From: Brevundimonas sp.
Lineage (GTDB): Bacteria; Pseudomonadota; Alphaproteobacteria; Caulobacterales; Caulobacteraceae
DNA: 64,000 bases
Reading direction: 5' to 3'
Assembly: GCA_027531145.1 (NCBI GenBank)
Contig: JAPZRF010000002.1
Span: 234,291-298,290, forward strand
Under the pieces are notes generated by a model. The model worked only from the letters and a program-made list of their open reading frames with translations, was not told the origin of the DNA and did no database searches. Below, in pieces: positions 18,028-28,543 of this stretch; position 1 is the stretch's first letter, and each line of letters opens with the position of its first letter. A program made the position numbers and the translations under genes.

Positions 18028-19254
18028 TCAGCCGCGGCGGTCGCGGCGGGCCAGCACGCGGAGCCTGAGGGCGTTCAGCTTGATGAAGCCCTCGGCGTCG
18101 CGGTGGTCATAGGCCACGGCGCCCTCCTCGAAGGTCACAAGCTCCTGGTCGTACAGGCTCTGCGGGCTCTGGCGGCCGATCACCGTGACATTGCCCTTGT
18201 AGAGCTTGACCCGGACCACGCCCTCGACCCGCTCCTGGCTCCGGTCGATGGCCGCCTGCAGCATCTCGCGTTCGGGCGAGAACCAGAAGCCGTTGTAGAT
18301 CAGCTGGGCGTACTTCACCGCCAGCTCGTCCTTCAGGTGCATGGCCCCGCGGTCCAGGGTGATGGACTCGATGCCCCGGTGCGCCGCCAGCAGGATGGTC
18401 CCGCCCGGGGTCTCGTAGACGCCGCGGGACTTCATGCCGACGAAGCGGTTCTCGACCAGGTCGAGGCGGCCGACACCGTTGTCGTGGCCCAGCTGGTTCA
18501 GCCGGGTCAGCAGCTCGGCCGGCGACAGGCGCTGGCCGTCGATCGACACCGCGTCGCCCGTCTCGAACCCGATCTCGACCACGGTGGCCGCGTCGGGCGC
18601 ATCTTCCGGGCTGATGGTGCGCTGGTGCACGAACTCGGGGGCCTCGACCGCCGGGTCCTCCAGCACCTTCCCCTCGGAGGAGGAGTGGAGCAGGTTGGCG
18701 TCGACGCTGAACGGGGCGTCGCCGCGCTTGTCCCTGGCGATCGGGATCTGGTGCTGTTCGGCGAAGGCCAGCAGGGCCTCGCGGCTGCGGAACTCCCACT
18801 CGCGCCAAGGGGCGATGACGCGGATGTCGGGCTCCAGCGCATAATAGCCCAGCTCGAAACGGACCTGGTCGTTGCCCTTGCCGGTGGCCCCGTGACAGAC
18901 GGCGTCGGCACCGACCTGGCGGGCGATCTCGATCTGGCGCCTGGCGATCAGCGGCCGGGCGATCGAGGTGCCGAGCAGATACTGGCCCTCATAGAGGGTG
19001 TTGGCCCGGAACATCGGGAAGACGAAGTCCCGCACGAACTCCTCGCGCAGGTCGTCGATGAAGATGTTCTCCGGCTTGATGCCGAGCTTCAGCGCCTTCT
19101 CGCGGGCCGGTTCCAGCTCCTCGCCCTGGCCGAGGTCGGCGGTGAAGGTGATCACCTCCGCGCCGTACTCGGTCTGCAGCCACTTGAGGATGATCGAGGT
19201 GTCCAGCCCGCCGGAATAGGCGAGCACGACCTTCTTCGGGGCGGGCAGGGTCAT
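18028..19254 (-). CDS. argG: Argininosuccinate synthase
   Basis: Joins citrulline and aspartate with ATP to make argininosuccinate, the penultimate step of arginine synthesis, in the cytoplasm. It has 408 residues, the usual length. The N-type ATP pyrophosphatase P-loop AYSGGLDTS lies near residues 12-20, and [15 protein letters not shown] and [14 protein letters not shown] are family signatures. No other arg gene is adjacent. The gene stands alone between a secreted-protein gene and htpX. Confidence 0.96.
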   Translation of the reverse strand: MTLPAPKKVVLAYSGGLDTSIILKWLQTEYGAEVITFTADLGQGEELEPAREKALKLGIKPENIFIDDLREEFVRDFVFPMFRANTLYEGQYLLGTSIARPLIARRQIEIARQVGADAVCHGATGKGNDQVRFELGYYALEPDIRVIAPWREWEFRSREALLAFAEQHQIPIARDKRGDAPFSVDANLLHSSSEGKVLEDPAVEAPEFVHQRTISPEDAPDAATVVEIGFETGDAVSIDGQRLSPAELLTRLNQLGHDNGVGRLDLVENRFVGMKSRGVYETPGGTILLAAHRGIESITLDRGAMHLKDELAVKYAQLIYNGFWFSPEREMLQAAIDRSQERVEGVVRVKLYKGNVTVIGRQSPQSLYDQELVTFEEGAVAYDHRDAEGFIKLNALRLRVLARRDRRG

Positions 19255-19344
19255 GGGCGGGGTCCTTGCAGAGGCGCGGGGAGGCGTCGCGCGCGCTTAA
19301 AGGGCCAACGGTGTCAGGTTGCAAGGGCGGGATGGTGCCGGGCT

Positions 19345-20316
19345 TCAGCCCCACGGGCCACGCGGGGCTCCGGCGGACTGCCGCTGGTGCGCCGGGGCGT
19401 CGGTGACGGGGACGGCGCTTCGAGCCGGGGCGGTCGCCGCAGCCGGGGCGGCGCGTGCGGAGACGCCCATCTTCACCGCCAGATCCATCAGGGCGCGGAT
19501 GCGGTTGCCGGTGGCCGGGTGGGTCGAGAACAGGTTGTCGGCCCCGCGCCCCGCCAGCGGGTTGATGATGAACAGCTGGCCGGAGGCCGGATTGCGCTCG
19601 GCCGTCGGATTCAGGATGCGGCGCGACCAGGCGTCGATCTTCTCCAACGCCGCGGCCAGGGCGTGCGGGTCCCGGGCGATCTCGGCACCGACGCGGTCGG
19701 CCTCGTACTCGCGCGCCCGGCTGATGGCCATCTGCACCAGGGCGGCGGCCATGGGGGCGAGGATCATCAGGGCGATCGTGCCGATCATGCCGCCGGGCCG
19801 GTCGCGGTCGCCGCCGAAGAACATGGCGAAGTTGGCCAAGGCCGAGATGGCACCGGCCACGGTGGCGGTGACGGTCATCACCAGGGTGTCGCGGTTCTTC
19901 ACATGGGCCAGCTCGTGCGCCATCACCCCGCGGATCTCCTCTCGGGTCAGCATGTCGAGCAGGCCGGTGGTGGCGCAGACCGCCGCGTTCTCCGGGTTGC
20001 GGCCGGTGGCGAAGGCGTTGGGCTGGTCGTTGGGGATGATGGCGATGGTCGGGACCGGCATGCCGGCGCGGGTCGCCATCTCGCGCACATCGGCGACATA
20101 GGTGCGGACCACGGCGTTGGGATGGCTCTCGTCCACCGGCTGCGCCTTGTACATTCGAAGCACGATCTTGTCGGCGTTCCAGTAGGTGAAAAGGTTCATG
20201 CCTCCGGCCAGGGCCACGGCGATCAGCATTCCCGGCCCTTTGCCGATCATGTAGCCGACGCCGGCGAAAAGCGCCGTCAGCGCCGCCAGCAGCATGAAGG
20301 TTTTCAGATGGTTCAT
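19345..20316 (-). CDS. htpX: Zinc metalloprotease HtpX
   Basis: An inner-membrane M48 protease that degrades misfolded membrane proteins. It has 323 residues. Two N-terminal membrane segments (residues 5-45) precede the zinc site HELAH near residue 132 ([13 protein letters not shown]), with a second pair of membrane segments near 145-195 and the third zinc ligand in [10 protein letters not shown]. The C-terminal tail after about residue 290 is Ala/Pro-rich and variable. It diverges from the SdhAF4-like gene at 20400. Confidence 0.93.
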   Translation of the reverse strand: MNHLKTFMLLAALTALFAGVGYMIGKGPGMLIAVALAGGMNLFTYWNADKIVLRMYKAQPVDESHPNAVVRTYVADVREMATRAGMPVPTIAIIPNDQPNAFATGRNPENAAVCATTGLLDMLTREEIRGVMAHELAHVKNRDTLVMTVTATVAGAISALANFAMFFGGDRDRPGGMIGTIALMILAPMAAALVQMAISRAREYEADRVGAEIARDPHALAAALEKIDAWSRRILNPTAERNPASGQLFIINPLAGRGADNLFSTHPATGNRIRALMDLAVKMGVSARAAPAAATAPARSAVPVTDAPAHQRQSAGAPRGPWG

Positions 20317-20399
20317 CGCAGGTTACCCAGCCGCATGGCCCCCGTTCTCTCGAAAGGCTATGTGCTGAAGTGTCCGAAGTATCTCAAGGGTGCCCGCCT

Positions 20400-20648
20400 G
20401 TGACCGAACAGCCTACCTGTGAGCCTGGCACGGGGGGTGTGGAGACGCCGCGCCACAACGACGGTGTGCCGCATGCCACGCCCGAGCGGCCGATCAGCAC
20501 CGTCGCCCGTCAGGCGCTGGAGGAGGCCGCCGCCCGGCGCGCCGCCGCCGCCGCCGCCGTGCTGCCGCCCGAGGACGGCGGCCCGCGCGGCCCTGAGCCG
20601 ACCCGCTACGGCGACTGGGAGAAGAAGGGGCTGGCTGTCGACTTCTGA
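20400..20648 (+). CDS. DUF1674 protein, SdhAF4-like succinate dehydrogenase assembly factor
   Basis: An 82-residue protein whose C-terminus carries the DUF1674/SDHAF4 signature GPEPTRYGDWEKKGLAVDF. In mitochondria SDHAF4 helps assemble the flavoprotein subunit of succinate dehydrogenase; the same role in bacteria is inferred. The N-terminal half is low complexity, with an Ala run. GTG 20400 behind AAGGG is preferred; an in-frame GTG at 20370 is possible. It diverges from htpX. Confidence 0.8.
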   Translation: MTEQPTCEPGTGGVETPRHNDGVPHATPERPISTVARQALEEAAARRAAAAAAVLPPEDGGPRGPEPTRYGDWEKKGLAVDF

Positions 20649-20745
20649 GCGATCGCGAATCCCGCGTCTCGCCGCGCGCGAGAAAACCGAAGCGGCCGCC
20701 GCGGAAAGGGTTAACCTGCGTTAACTTCTGACGCTGGAGGTCCGT

Positions 20746-21339
20746 ATGCGCCGCGCCCTGACCCGTCTGTTCGCCACGTCCGCCCCCGCACCCCTCGCGG
20801 CCCTCGCGGCCCTGCTGGTCGCGGGATCGCCCGCCGCCGCCCAGCACGGTGGCTACGGCTATGCTCCGCCGCCGCCCGCGCCGGCCTATGCGGCGGCCCA
20901 GGGCTTCGGCCGCGCCAGAACCTGGCTGTACGGTTATGGCGGGGTCGGGACGGTGCCGGCGCATGGACCTGTTTACTGGCCGGTTTATGGCCAGGGGTAC
21001 GGCTACAGCCACGATAACCGCTACGACTACAGCTACGCCTACAGCCCGCCGCCAGGCCACGGCTACGGGCGGCTCGCGCCCGACTGCGGCGGGCGCTACG
21101 GCTATTCGCCCTGCGGGCAGGCCTACGGCGGTGCCTACAGCCACGGTCATGGCTATCACGGGGGCAATGTCCGAGGTGATTACGGCCGGCCAGCGCGGGG
21201 CTATCGCGACCGCGACGGCTATCATGACGATCGGCCGCCGGCCTATGGCCGCGTCCACGGCGGCTACAGCTGGAGCGAGCACGGCCGGCGCGACACCGGC
21301 CATGGCTGCGAGTGCCCGCCCGTTCCGCTCTACGATTGA
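20746..21339 (+). CDS. Secreted Gly/Tyr-rich protein of unknown function
   Basis: A 197-residue protein with an N-terminal signal peptide ending near AAAQ (residue 35). The mature part is strongly enriched in Gly, Tyr, His and Pro, with many GYG and YGY units, and a Cys-rich end (GCECPP). This composition suggests a disordered, low-complexity envelope or surface protein. It follows a GGAGG site. A TTAA-N6-TTAA pair at 20711-20725 lies upstream. Its stop overlaps that of pyrF by 10 bases on the opposite strand. Confidence 0.65.
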   Translation: MRRALTRLFATSAPAPLAALAALLVAGSPAAAQHGGYGYAPPPPAPAYAAAQGFGRARTWLYGYGGVGTVPAHGPVYWPVYGQGYGYSHDNRYDYSYAYSPPPGHGYGRLAPDCGGRYGYSPCGQAYGGAYSHGHGYHGGNVRGDYGRPARGYRDRDGYHDDRPPAYGRVHGGYSWSEHGRRDTGHGCECPPVPLYD

Positions 21340-22040
21340 ACCTCGGCCATCTCGGCGACGATAGCCCGGGCGGCGGCGGCCGGATCGGGCGCGCCGAGGA
21401 TCGGGCGGGCCACCACCAGATGGGTGGCACCGGCGGCCAGGGCCGCGGCGGGCGTGGCCACGCGCTGCTGGTCTCCGGGCTCGGCCCCGGCCGGGCGCAC
21501 CCCCGGGGTGACGATCAGCAGCCCGGGCCGGCCCAGTTCGACGGCGATCTCGCGCACCCGCGCCGCTTCCAGCGGGCTGGACACCACCCCGTCGACGCCG
21601 CAGGCGACAGCCTGGCGCACGCGCTGCTCCACCAGCAAGGCGGCCGGGGCGCTGTAGCCGATCGCCACCAGGTCGGCGTCGGACAGGCTGGTCATGACGG
21701 TGACGGCGAGGATTCGGGTCGGCCGGTCGCCGCGACCGGCCACGGCGGCGTGCATCACCTGCGGCTCGGCGTGCACGGTGAGCAGGTCGCAGCCGCCCTC
21801 GGCCACCGACCGGGCCGCGCCCTCCACCTGGGCACCGATGTCGTGCAGCTTCCAGTCCTGGAACACCGACTTGCCAGCGGCGCGCAGGGCGTGGGCCAGC
21901 TCGACCCCGCCGGGCCGGGCCAGCAGGGTGAGGCCGATCTTGTAGGCGCTGACCGTGTCGCCGAGGCTCGCCACCATGGCCTTCGCTGCCGCCACAGTCG
22001 GCAGGTCGAGGCCTACGATCAGACGGGCGTCAGCGGTCAT
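21330..22040 (-). CDS. pyrF: Orotidine 5'-phosphate decarboxylase
   Basis: Converts OMP to UMP in pyrimidine synthesis. The 236-residue protein has the catalytic DxKxxD array as DWKLHDIG near residues 62-69, and the phosphate-binding end VTPGVRPAG and VARPILGAPDPAAAA. GAGGAG 7 bases upstream of ATG 22040 decides the start over an in-frame ATG at 22055. It is not linked to other pyr genes here and diverges from the MarC-family gene. Confidence 0.94.
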   Translation of the reverse strand: MTADARLIVGLDLPTVAAAKAMVASLGDTVSAYKIGLTLLARPGGVELAHALRAAGKSVFQDWKLHDIGAQVEGAARSVAEGGCDLLTVHAEPQVMHAAVAGRGDRPTRILAVTVMTSLSDADLVAIGYSAPAALLVEQRVRQAVACGVDGVVSSPLEAARVREIAVELGRPGLLIVTPGVRPAGAEPGDQQRVATPAAALAAGATHLVVARPILGAPDPAAAARAIVAEMAEVQS

Positions 22041-22102
22041 CGACGGGCTCCTCAACTCGCGATAGGGAAGGGGCGGGTGCCGAAGGGCAGCGGGAGCGAG
22101 GC

Positions 22103-22801
22103 ATGGACGCGGTCGATCTGGGGGTCAACCTGTTCGTGGCGCTCTTCGCGCTCGTCGATCCGATCGGCAATGTCCCGATCTTCGCGGCGGCGACGGCCGG
22201 AGCGACCCTCAGCCAAAGGCTCAACGTCTCGGCGATGATCTGCCTGTTCATCGTCGCCTTCCTCGCCTTCTTCTTCTTCACCGGCCTGTGGCTGCTGCAG
22301 TTCTTCGGCATCTCGCTGGCGGCCTTCCGCATCGCCGGCGGCATCCTGCTGCTGCTGCTGGGCCTCGACATGGCCCGCGAGGACTTCCTCAAGATCTTCG
22401 CCGACGCTGATGCGGCCAAGGATCTCGGTGATGTGCGCGGCTACGCGCGGCGGCGCTTCCAGCGGTTGATCGTGCCGTTCGCCATGCCGCTGCTGATCGG
22501 CCCGGGGGCGATCTCGACGGTGATCATCCAGGCCGGGGAGGCCCAGGCCATCGGCCCGGCGGGGACTTTGGCCGGCATGATCGCCATCGTCGGGGCGGGC
22601 GCCGCCACCTTCATCTGCTTCGGCCTGACGGGTCCGATCAGCCGCCTGCTGGGCGAGGTCGGCATGGCCATCGTGGTGCGGGTTCTGGGCCTGATCCTGT
22701 GCGCCCTGGCCATCCAGTTCATCCTCGCCGGCCTCGGCGAGGCCATCCCCGGCATGATCAGCGCCGGCGTCACCACCCCTTACCCCGGCAAGGGCCACTG
22801 A
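22103..22801 (+). CDS. MarC family integral membrane protein
   Basis: A 232-residue inner-membrane protein with six hydrophobic segments, the usual MarC/UPF0056 topology. The N-terminal signature LFVALFALVDPIGNVPIF (residues 9-26) and GGILLLLLGLDM near 75-86 are typical. The second half repeats the pattern at PLLIGPGAISTVI. MarC proteins have no settled function; the historical link to antibiotic resistance is not supported. Confidence 0.88.
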   Translation: MDAVDLGVNLFVALFALVDPIGNVPIFAAATAGATLSQRLNVSAMICLFIVAFLAFFFFTGLWLLQFFGISLAAFRIAGGILLLLLGLDMAREDFLKIFADADAAKDLGDVRGYARRRFQRLIVPFAMPLLIGPGAISTVIIQAGEAQAIGPAGTLAGMIAIVGAGAATFICFGLTGPISRLLGEVGMAIVVRVLGLILCALAIQFILAGLGEAIPGMISAGVTTPYPGKGH

Positions 22802-22833
22802 CGGGGGAGGAATGAGGCGCGCAGCCCGCGCGT

Positions 22834-22969
22834 CGCCGTTGTGTCCCCCGTGTCTTTCTCCGTGCTCTTTGTGATGAACCCGCCACAGCGCAACGGCTGC
22901 CCGGCGTCGGCGCGGACACCCCTCATCCGTCCTGCTCCGCAGGACACCTTCTCCCGCAAGGGGAGAAGG
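22834..22969. repeat. Dispersed intergenic repeat with two hairpins, copy A
   Basis: This stretch between the MarC gene and ccmC is related along its length to 34216-34353. Its first half resembles the inverted fragment at 56154-56192. It ends in two hairpins: GTCCTGC-TCC-GCAGGAC (22929-22945) and CCTTCTCCC-GCAAG-GGGAGAAGG (22947-22969). In copy B the first hairpin is GTCATGC-TCC-GCATGAC, a paired change that keeps the stem. The remaining 22970-23033 is C-rich with no gene. Confidence 0.75.
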
Positions 22970-23033
22970 AAGACTCCCGCCCCGCGGCGGCGATGCGCTT
23001 GCGGGGCGGGCCGGGGGCGACTAAGCCGCGGCC

Positions 23034-23756
23034 ATGTTCGGTCTGGCCAATCCCGAGCGCTTCATGCGCTTCACCCGCCGGCTGGTGATCCCGCTGTGGA
23101 TCGCCGCGGCGGCGCTGCTGGCGGTGGGGACCTGGCTCGCCTTCGCCGCGCCCGAGGACTACCAGCAGGGCGACACGGTGCGGATCATGTTCGTGCATGT
23201 GCCGGCCGCCTCGGTCGGGCTGGGCATTTATGCAGCGCTGGGCGTGTCCAGCTTCTTCGCCCTGGTGTTCCGCCATCCGCTGGCGGATGCGGCGGCGCGG
23301 GCCGCGGCCCTGCCGGGGGCGGTCTATACGGGCCTGGCCCTGGTCACCGGCGCGGTCTGGGGCAAGCCGATGTGGGGTGCCTGGTGGGTGTGGGGCGACG
23401 CCCGGCTGATGTCGGTCCTGGTATTGTTCCTGATCTATCTCGGCTACATGGCCCTGCGCGCGGCCATCGAGGACGAGGCGCGGGCCGCCCGGGCGGCGGC
23501 GGTGCTGGGCCTCGTCGGGCTGATCAACCTGCCGATCGTGCGCTTCTCGGTGGACTGGTGGAACACCCTGCACCAGCCGGCCTCGCTGCTGCGCGCCGAC
23601 GGCCCGGCCATGACCGGCGCCTTCCTGTGGCCGCTGCTGACCATGATAGCAGCCTATGCCGTGCTGTTCCTCGCCGTCTGGCTGACGGCGATCCGCACCG
23701 AGGTGACGCGCCGCCGGGTCGTGGCCCTGCGCGCCCGCGCCGCCTGGCGCGCCTGA
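23034..23756 (+). CDS. ccmC: Cytochrome c maturation heme protein CcmC
   Basis: A 240-residue inner-membrane protein with six membrane helices that loads heme onto CcmE during system I cytochrome c maturation. The two axial heme His regions are present (FVHVPAASVG near residue 53 and LHQPAS near residue 180). The Trp-rich periplasmic motif reads WGAWWVWGDARL, with one extra Gly compared with the WWVWDARL form I know from E. coli. It is followed by ccmD and ccmG; ccmA and ccmB are not upstream. Confidence 0.93.
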   Translation: MFGLANPERFMRFTRRLVIPLWIAAAALLAVGTWLAFAAPEDYQQGDTVRIMFVHVPAASVGLGIYAALGVSSFFALVFRHPLADAAARAAALPGAVYTGLALVTGAVWGKPMWGAWWVWGDARLMSVLVLFLIYLGYMALRAAIEDEARAARAAAVLGLVGLINLPIVRFSVDWWNTLHQPASLLRADGPAMTGAFLWPLLTMIAAYAVLFLAVWLTAIRTEVTRRRVVALRARAAWRA

Positions 23757-23769
23757 GGGGAGGCGACGA

Positions 23770-23946
23770 ATGCTGGACTTCGACATGAGCCCCTACGGCC
23801 CCTACGTCTGGTCCGCCTGGGCGGTCAGCGCCCTGGCCCTGGCCGGGGTCGTCGCCCTCACGGTCGCCGCCGCGCGCCGCTGGTGCCGGGCCCTTGAGGA
23901 GGCCGAGGCCGAGGTGGGCCGCGCGGGCCCGGAGGGCGACGCGTGA
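23770..23946 (+). CDS. ccmD: Heme exporter protein CcmD
   Basis: A 58-residue single-span membrane protein. It starts MLDFDMSPYGPYVWSAW, the common CcmD pattern, followed by a hydrophobic segment at residues 15-37 and a charged cytoplasmic tail. CcmD stabilises the CcmABC-CcmE complex and helps release holo-CcmE. It starts 13 bases after ccmC and its stop overlaps the GTG start of ccmG by four bases, which shows translational coupling. Confidence 0.85.
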   Translation: MLDFDMSPYGPYVWSAWAVSALALAGVVALTVAAARRWCRALEEAEAEVGRAGPEGDA

Positions 23947-24482
23947 GCCGCTGGCTGTCCGTCATCCCGCTGGTGGTGCTGGCCCTGCTGGCGGCCCTGT
24001 TCGTCGGCTGGTCGCTGCGCCGCGACCCGGTCTACCGGCCTGACGCCCTGGTCGGTCAGCCGATCCCCGAGACAGTGCTGCCGCGGCTGGTCCCCGACGC
24101 CCCGGCGGACGCCCCGCCGGAGGTGCTGGACCTGAAGACCGCCGGGCTGGGCAAGCCGATGATCCTCAATGTCTTCGCCAGCTGGTGCGCGCCGTGCCGG
24201 GTCGAGCATCCGCGCCTGCTGGAGCTGCAGGCGCAAGGCATCCATGTGGTCGGGGTCGCCTACAAGGACGACCCGGCCGCGACCCGCGCCTTCCTCGAGG
24301 AGCTGGGAGATCCCTATGCGCTGGTGCTGGTCGACCGCGACGGCCGGGCCGGGCTGGACCTGGGCATCTCAGGCGTGCCGGAGACCTACGCCGTCGATGC
24401 CCAGGGCATCATCGTCGCCAAGCACGCCGGATCGCTGCTGACCGACGCGGAGGTCGAGCGCCTGACCTCGGCGCTACGGTAG
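23943..24482 (+). CDS. ccmG: Thiol:disulfide interchange protein CcmG (DsbE)
   Basis: A 179-residue membrane-anchored periplasmic thioredoxin that keeps apocytochrome c cysteines reduced for heme attachment. An N-terminal anchor (residues 5-24) precedes the thioredoxin fold with the active site WCAPC near residue 81 and the cis-Pro motif GVPETY near residue 143. It starts at GTG 23943 overlapping ccmD. Later ccm genes (ccmE, ccmF, ccmH) are not in this window. Confidence 0.93.
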   Translation: MSRWLSVIPLVVLALLAALFVGWSLRRDPVYRPDALVGQPIPETVLPRLVPDAPADAPPEVLDLKTAGLGKPMILNVFASWCAPCRVEHPRLLELQAQGIHVVGVAYKDDPAATRAFLEELGDPYALVLVDRDGRAGLDLGISGVPETYAVDAQGIIVAKHAGSLLTDAEVERLTSALR

Positions 24483-24640
24483 GGCGCGACTCCCCAACTC
24501 CGCTACCCCCGGGACAAGCCCGGGGCTGACGACATGGGGGTTGGACGCGATTTTGGCCCGGGTTCGGGCGTTCATGCACAGGGGCGAGGCCCGGCCGCGC
24601 CGTTAACCTTTCCTCGACACACCTGGTTAACCCTGTCGAC

Positions 24641-24928
24641 ATGTCGCTGCCGCCGCTGTCGCCGCAGGTCTTCAACGGTCTGGGCCAGAACGCGGGCCAG
24701 GCCAGCCAGCCGCCGCGCGCCGGGCAGGCCGCCTTCTTCCGCGCCGCGCTCGGCGGGGCCGGGACCGCCGCATCGGCTGCCACCGCTGCCCCTGTCGCCG
24801 CCCCTGTCGCCGCCCCTGTCGTCGCGCCCGTGCGGCCGGCCCTCGCGCCCGTCGCGCCCGAGCCGTCTGCCGCCGGGGACGGCGCCGCCCTGCGTCGCCC
24901 CGGGGCCCTGCTCGACATCCGGGTCTGA
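24641..24928 (+). CDS. Small Ala/Pro-rich protein of unknown function
   Basis: A 95-residue protein with no signal peptide or membrane segment. Its middle holds short repeats of the type APVAAPVAAPVVAPV and it ends RRPGALLDIRV. Two TTAACC elements lie upstream at 24603 and 24627. These resemble CtrA half-sites but are 24 bases apart, so regulation is only suggested. There is no clear Shine-Dalgarno. Codon positions show the strong third-position GC of true genes. I do not recognise the family. Confidence 0.5.
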   Translation: MSLPPLSPQVFNGLGQNAGQASQPPRAGQAAFFRAALGGAGTAASAATAAPVAAPVAAPVVAPVRPALAPVAPEPSAAGDGAALRRPGALLDIRV

Positions 24929-24971
24929 CCCCGCGCGCAACCGACCGCCCCGCCCGGGCTGGAGGCCGCCC

Positions 24972-25353
24972 ATGCCGTCCCCGCCGCCCGATGACGTCAC
25001 CCCGGTCCTGATCCCGGCGCTGGAGGCGCTGAACTACCTCGGTATCGGCGTCTTCGCCGCCTCCGGGGCGGGGCGTAGCCCCGCTGCCGGCCTTTGCGCT
25101 GGGGGTGGTGACCGCCTGCCTCGGCGGCATCATCCGCGACGTGCTGGCGGGCCAGCCATCGATCCTGATGCGGCCGGAGCTGTATTTCACCGCTGCGGCC
25201 CTGTCGTCGGGGCTGATGGTCGCGCTCAGCCTGCTGGACGTGCGCATCCGGGTAGCCTCGGTGATCGCCGCGGGCCTCGGCTTCGCCCTGAGGGCCGCGG
25301 CCATCGTCTGGCGGCTGGGCCTGCCCGCCTACGGCCCAAGCGAGCCGGGCTGA
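24972..25353 (+). pseudogene. Truncated, frameshifted TRIC-type (UPF0126) membrane channel gene
   Basis: An ATG behind GGAGG starts a frame encoding ALEALNYLGIGVFAASGAG. The family-like continuation PLPAFALGVVTACLGG and IIRDVLAGQPSILMRPELYF is in the +1 frame and ends at 25353. Removing one G from a GGGG run near 25070 joins the two. Even when repaired the product is about 126 residues, against about 200 for TRIC/YicG proteins, so one of the two three-helix repeats is missing. This fits a deletion plus a frameshift. It converges on the ABC transporter gene. Confidence 0.65.
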
Positions 25354-25359
25354 GGCGCG

Positions 25360-26334
25360 TCAGTCCGCGGTCGGGGCCGGGCGGCTGGCGTCGCCATAGG
25401 TCATGGCCACGAACACGTCCTCAAGGTCGGGGTCCTCGGTGGTGATGTCGCGGATGCCGACCCCGGCGGCGCGCACCGCCGCCAGCACCTGCTCGACGCT
25501 GCCGTGCCCGACCCGGTAGGTGACGGCGAAGGCCCCGTTCGGGCGGCCGGCGACCTCATAGCCGGGCAGGGCCGGCGGGGCGGGCAGGGGCTCGGCCGGG
25601 GTGACCACCACATTGCGGGTGTCCAGCCGGCGCAGCAGCTGGTCGGTCGGCTCACAGGCCACCACCTCGCCGCGGTTGACGATGGCGATGGTGTCGCAGA
25701 GCTCCTGCGCCTCCTCCAGATAGTGGGTGGTCAGCAGGATGGTCACGCCCTCGGCGTTGATCTTGCGGACATATTCCCACAGCTGGCGGCGCAGCTCGAC
25801 GTCGACCCCGGCGGTCGGCTCGTCGAGGATCAGCACCGGAGGGTTGTGCACCAGCGCCTTGGCCACCATCAACCGCCGCTTCATGCCGCCGGACAGGGCG
25901 CGGACATAGGCGTTGGCCTTGTCCGACAGGCCCAGCGCGGCCAGCAGCTCGTCCGAGCGGCGCTCGGATTTCGGCACGCCGTAGAATCCGGCCTGGACCT
26001 CCAGCGACTCGCGCGGGGTGAAGAAGACGTCGGCGACGATCTCCTGAGGCACCACCCCGAGGGCGGCGCGGGCGGCGCGCGGCTTGGCGTCGATGTCTTG
26101 GCCCCAGACGCGGACCTCGCCCTCGCTCTTGTTCACCACCCCGGCGAGGATGTTGATCAGGGTCGACTTGCCCGCCCCGTTCGGCCCCAGCAGGCCGAAC
26201 ATGGAACCGCGCGGCACCACCAGATCGACCCCGCGCAGGGCGACCTTGGCCGGTGCCTTGCGCGAGCTGGCGTAGGTCTTCTTCAGGCCCCGCACCTCGA
26301 TGGCGTTGGCGGGCAGGGCGTCGGTCTGGGGCAT
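25360..26334 (-). CDS. ABC transporter ATP-binding protein (ABC-2 type)
   Basis: A 324-residue ATPase. Walker A is GPNGAGKST near residue 50, the signature motif LSGGMKRR near residue 145, and Walker B VLILDEPTAGVD near residue 165. A C-terminal domain of about 90 residues after residue 235 is typical of DrrA/YadG-like subunits. No permease gene is adjacent on this strand; the partner may be elsewhere. The substrate is unknown. It diverges from a small membrane protein gene. Confidence 0.9.
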   Translation of the reverse strand: MPQTDALPANAIEVRGLKKTYASSRKAPAKVALRGVDLVVPRGSMFGLLGPNGAGKSTLINILAGVVNKSEGEVRVWGQDIDAKPRAARAALGVVPQEIVADVFFTPRESLEVQAGFYGVPKSERRSDELLAALGLSDKANAYVRALSGGMKRRLMVAKALVHNPPVLILDEPTAGVDVELRRQLWEYVRKINAEGVTILLTTHYLEEAQELCDTIAIVNRGEVVACEPTDQLLRRLDTRNVVVTPAEPLPAPPALPGYEVAGRPNGAFAVTYRVGHGSVEQVLAAVRAAGVGIRDITTEDPDLEDVFVAMTYGDASRPAPTAD

Positions 26335-26438
26335 CGGATTTCCGGGGCAGGGATTGCCGCCGAGATAGGCGCGCCCGGGCTGCGCGCCAAGCGGCGAGTT
26401 GGCCAGGACAAGGGTGCCAGACGTTCTGGAAAGGGTAC

Positions 26439-26467
26439 TTGACGTTACAGGTCCAACTGTCTACCTT
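26439..26467 (+). promoter_or_regulatory. Candidate sigma-70 type promoter
   Basis: TTGACG at 26439-26444, a 17-base spacer, then TACCTT at 26462-26467. It lies about 40 bases upstream of the 26508 gene in an AT-richer stretch of the divergent intergenic region. Confidence 0.4.
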
Positions 26468-26507
26468 CCTTGACATAACGACAATTCCACTTGACGGAGA
26501 GACCGGA

Positions 26508-26759
26508 ATGACCCGCATCCGCCTGATCGGCTTCCTCGCGCTCGGCCTCTGTGTGTTCGGCTATGCCGGCATGGGCCTGGCCATCCTGCTGGGGGCGCTG
26601 GACGTGATCGGCGTCACCGCCACGGTGATCGCCGCCATGGCCCTGGGCCTGCTGGGCGAGCTCGGCCTTTGGGCTGCCGCCGGCTGCCTTGGTCTCGGCC
26701 TGTTCCAGCGCCGCAAGGCCCTGTTCGAACGGGTTTTCGGCCGCCGCGCCAAGGCCTGA
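26508..26759 (+). CDS. Small membrane protein of unknown function
   Basis: An 83-residue protein with two hydrophobic helices (about residues 7-33 and 37-66) followed by a basic tail (RRKALFERVFGRRAKA). This predicts an inner-membrane hairpin with a positively charged cytoplasmic C-terminus. GGAG lies about 9 bases before the ATG. It diverges from the ABC ATPase gene, but nothing shows a functional link. The family is not recognised. Confidence 0.6.
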   Translation: MTRIRLIGFLALGLCVFGYAGMGLAILLGALDVIGVTATVIAAMALGLLGELGLWAAAGCLGLGLFQRRKALFERVFGRRAKA

Positions 26760-26869
26760 CTCCCGACACGGTCACGAGACGACTCCGGGGGCGCTTCCCA
26801 AGCCGGGGGCGAGGCATTAGGAACGCCGCGTCGCTCGACGCGCGTCGACTTGGCCTGCAGGAGCCGTCC

Positions 26870-28443
<1,574 letters not shown>

Positions 28444-28543
28444 GACCCGCGTCCCTGCGTCCATGCGCGGACTATGGGCACCCGGACTCCAGCGTGTTAG
28501 GGCCGGGCTGAGCATAAGTCCGCGGCCGGTCCGGAGAGCCCGC

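Noticed and set aside
17275..20403. A 1042-codon rightward frame across argG and htpX
   Set aside because: It is antisense to two genes with intact catalytic motifs, and its product has no recognisable domain.
20711..20725. TTAA-N6-TTAAC as a CtrA box
   Set aside because: The canonical CtrA site has seven bases between the TTAA elements; a spacer of six is not enough to call it, though it is close.
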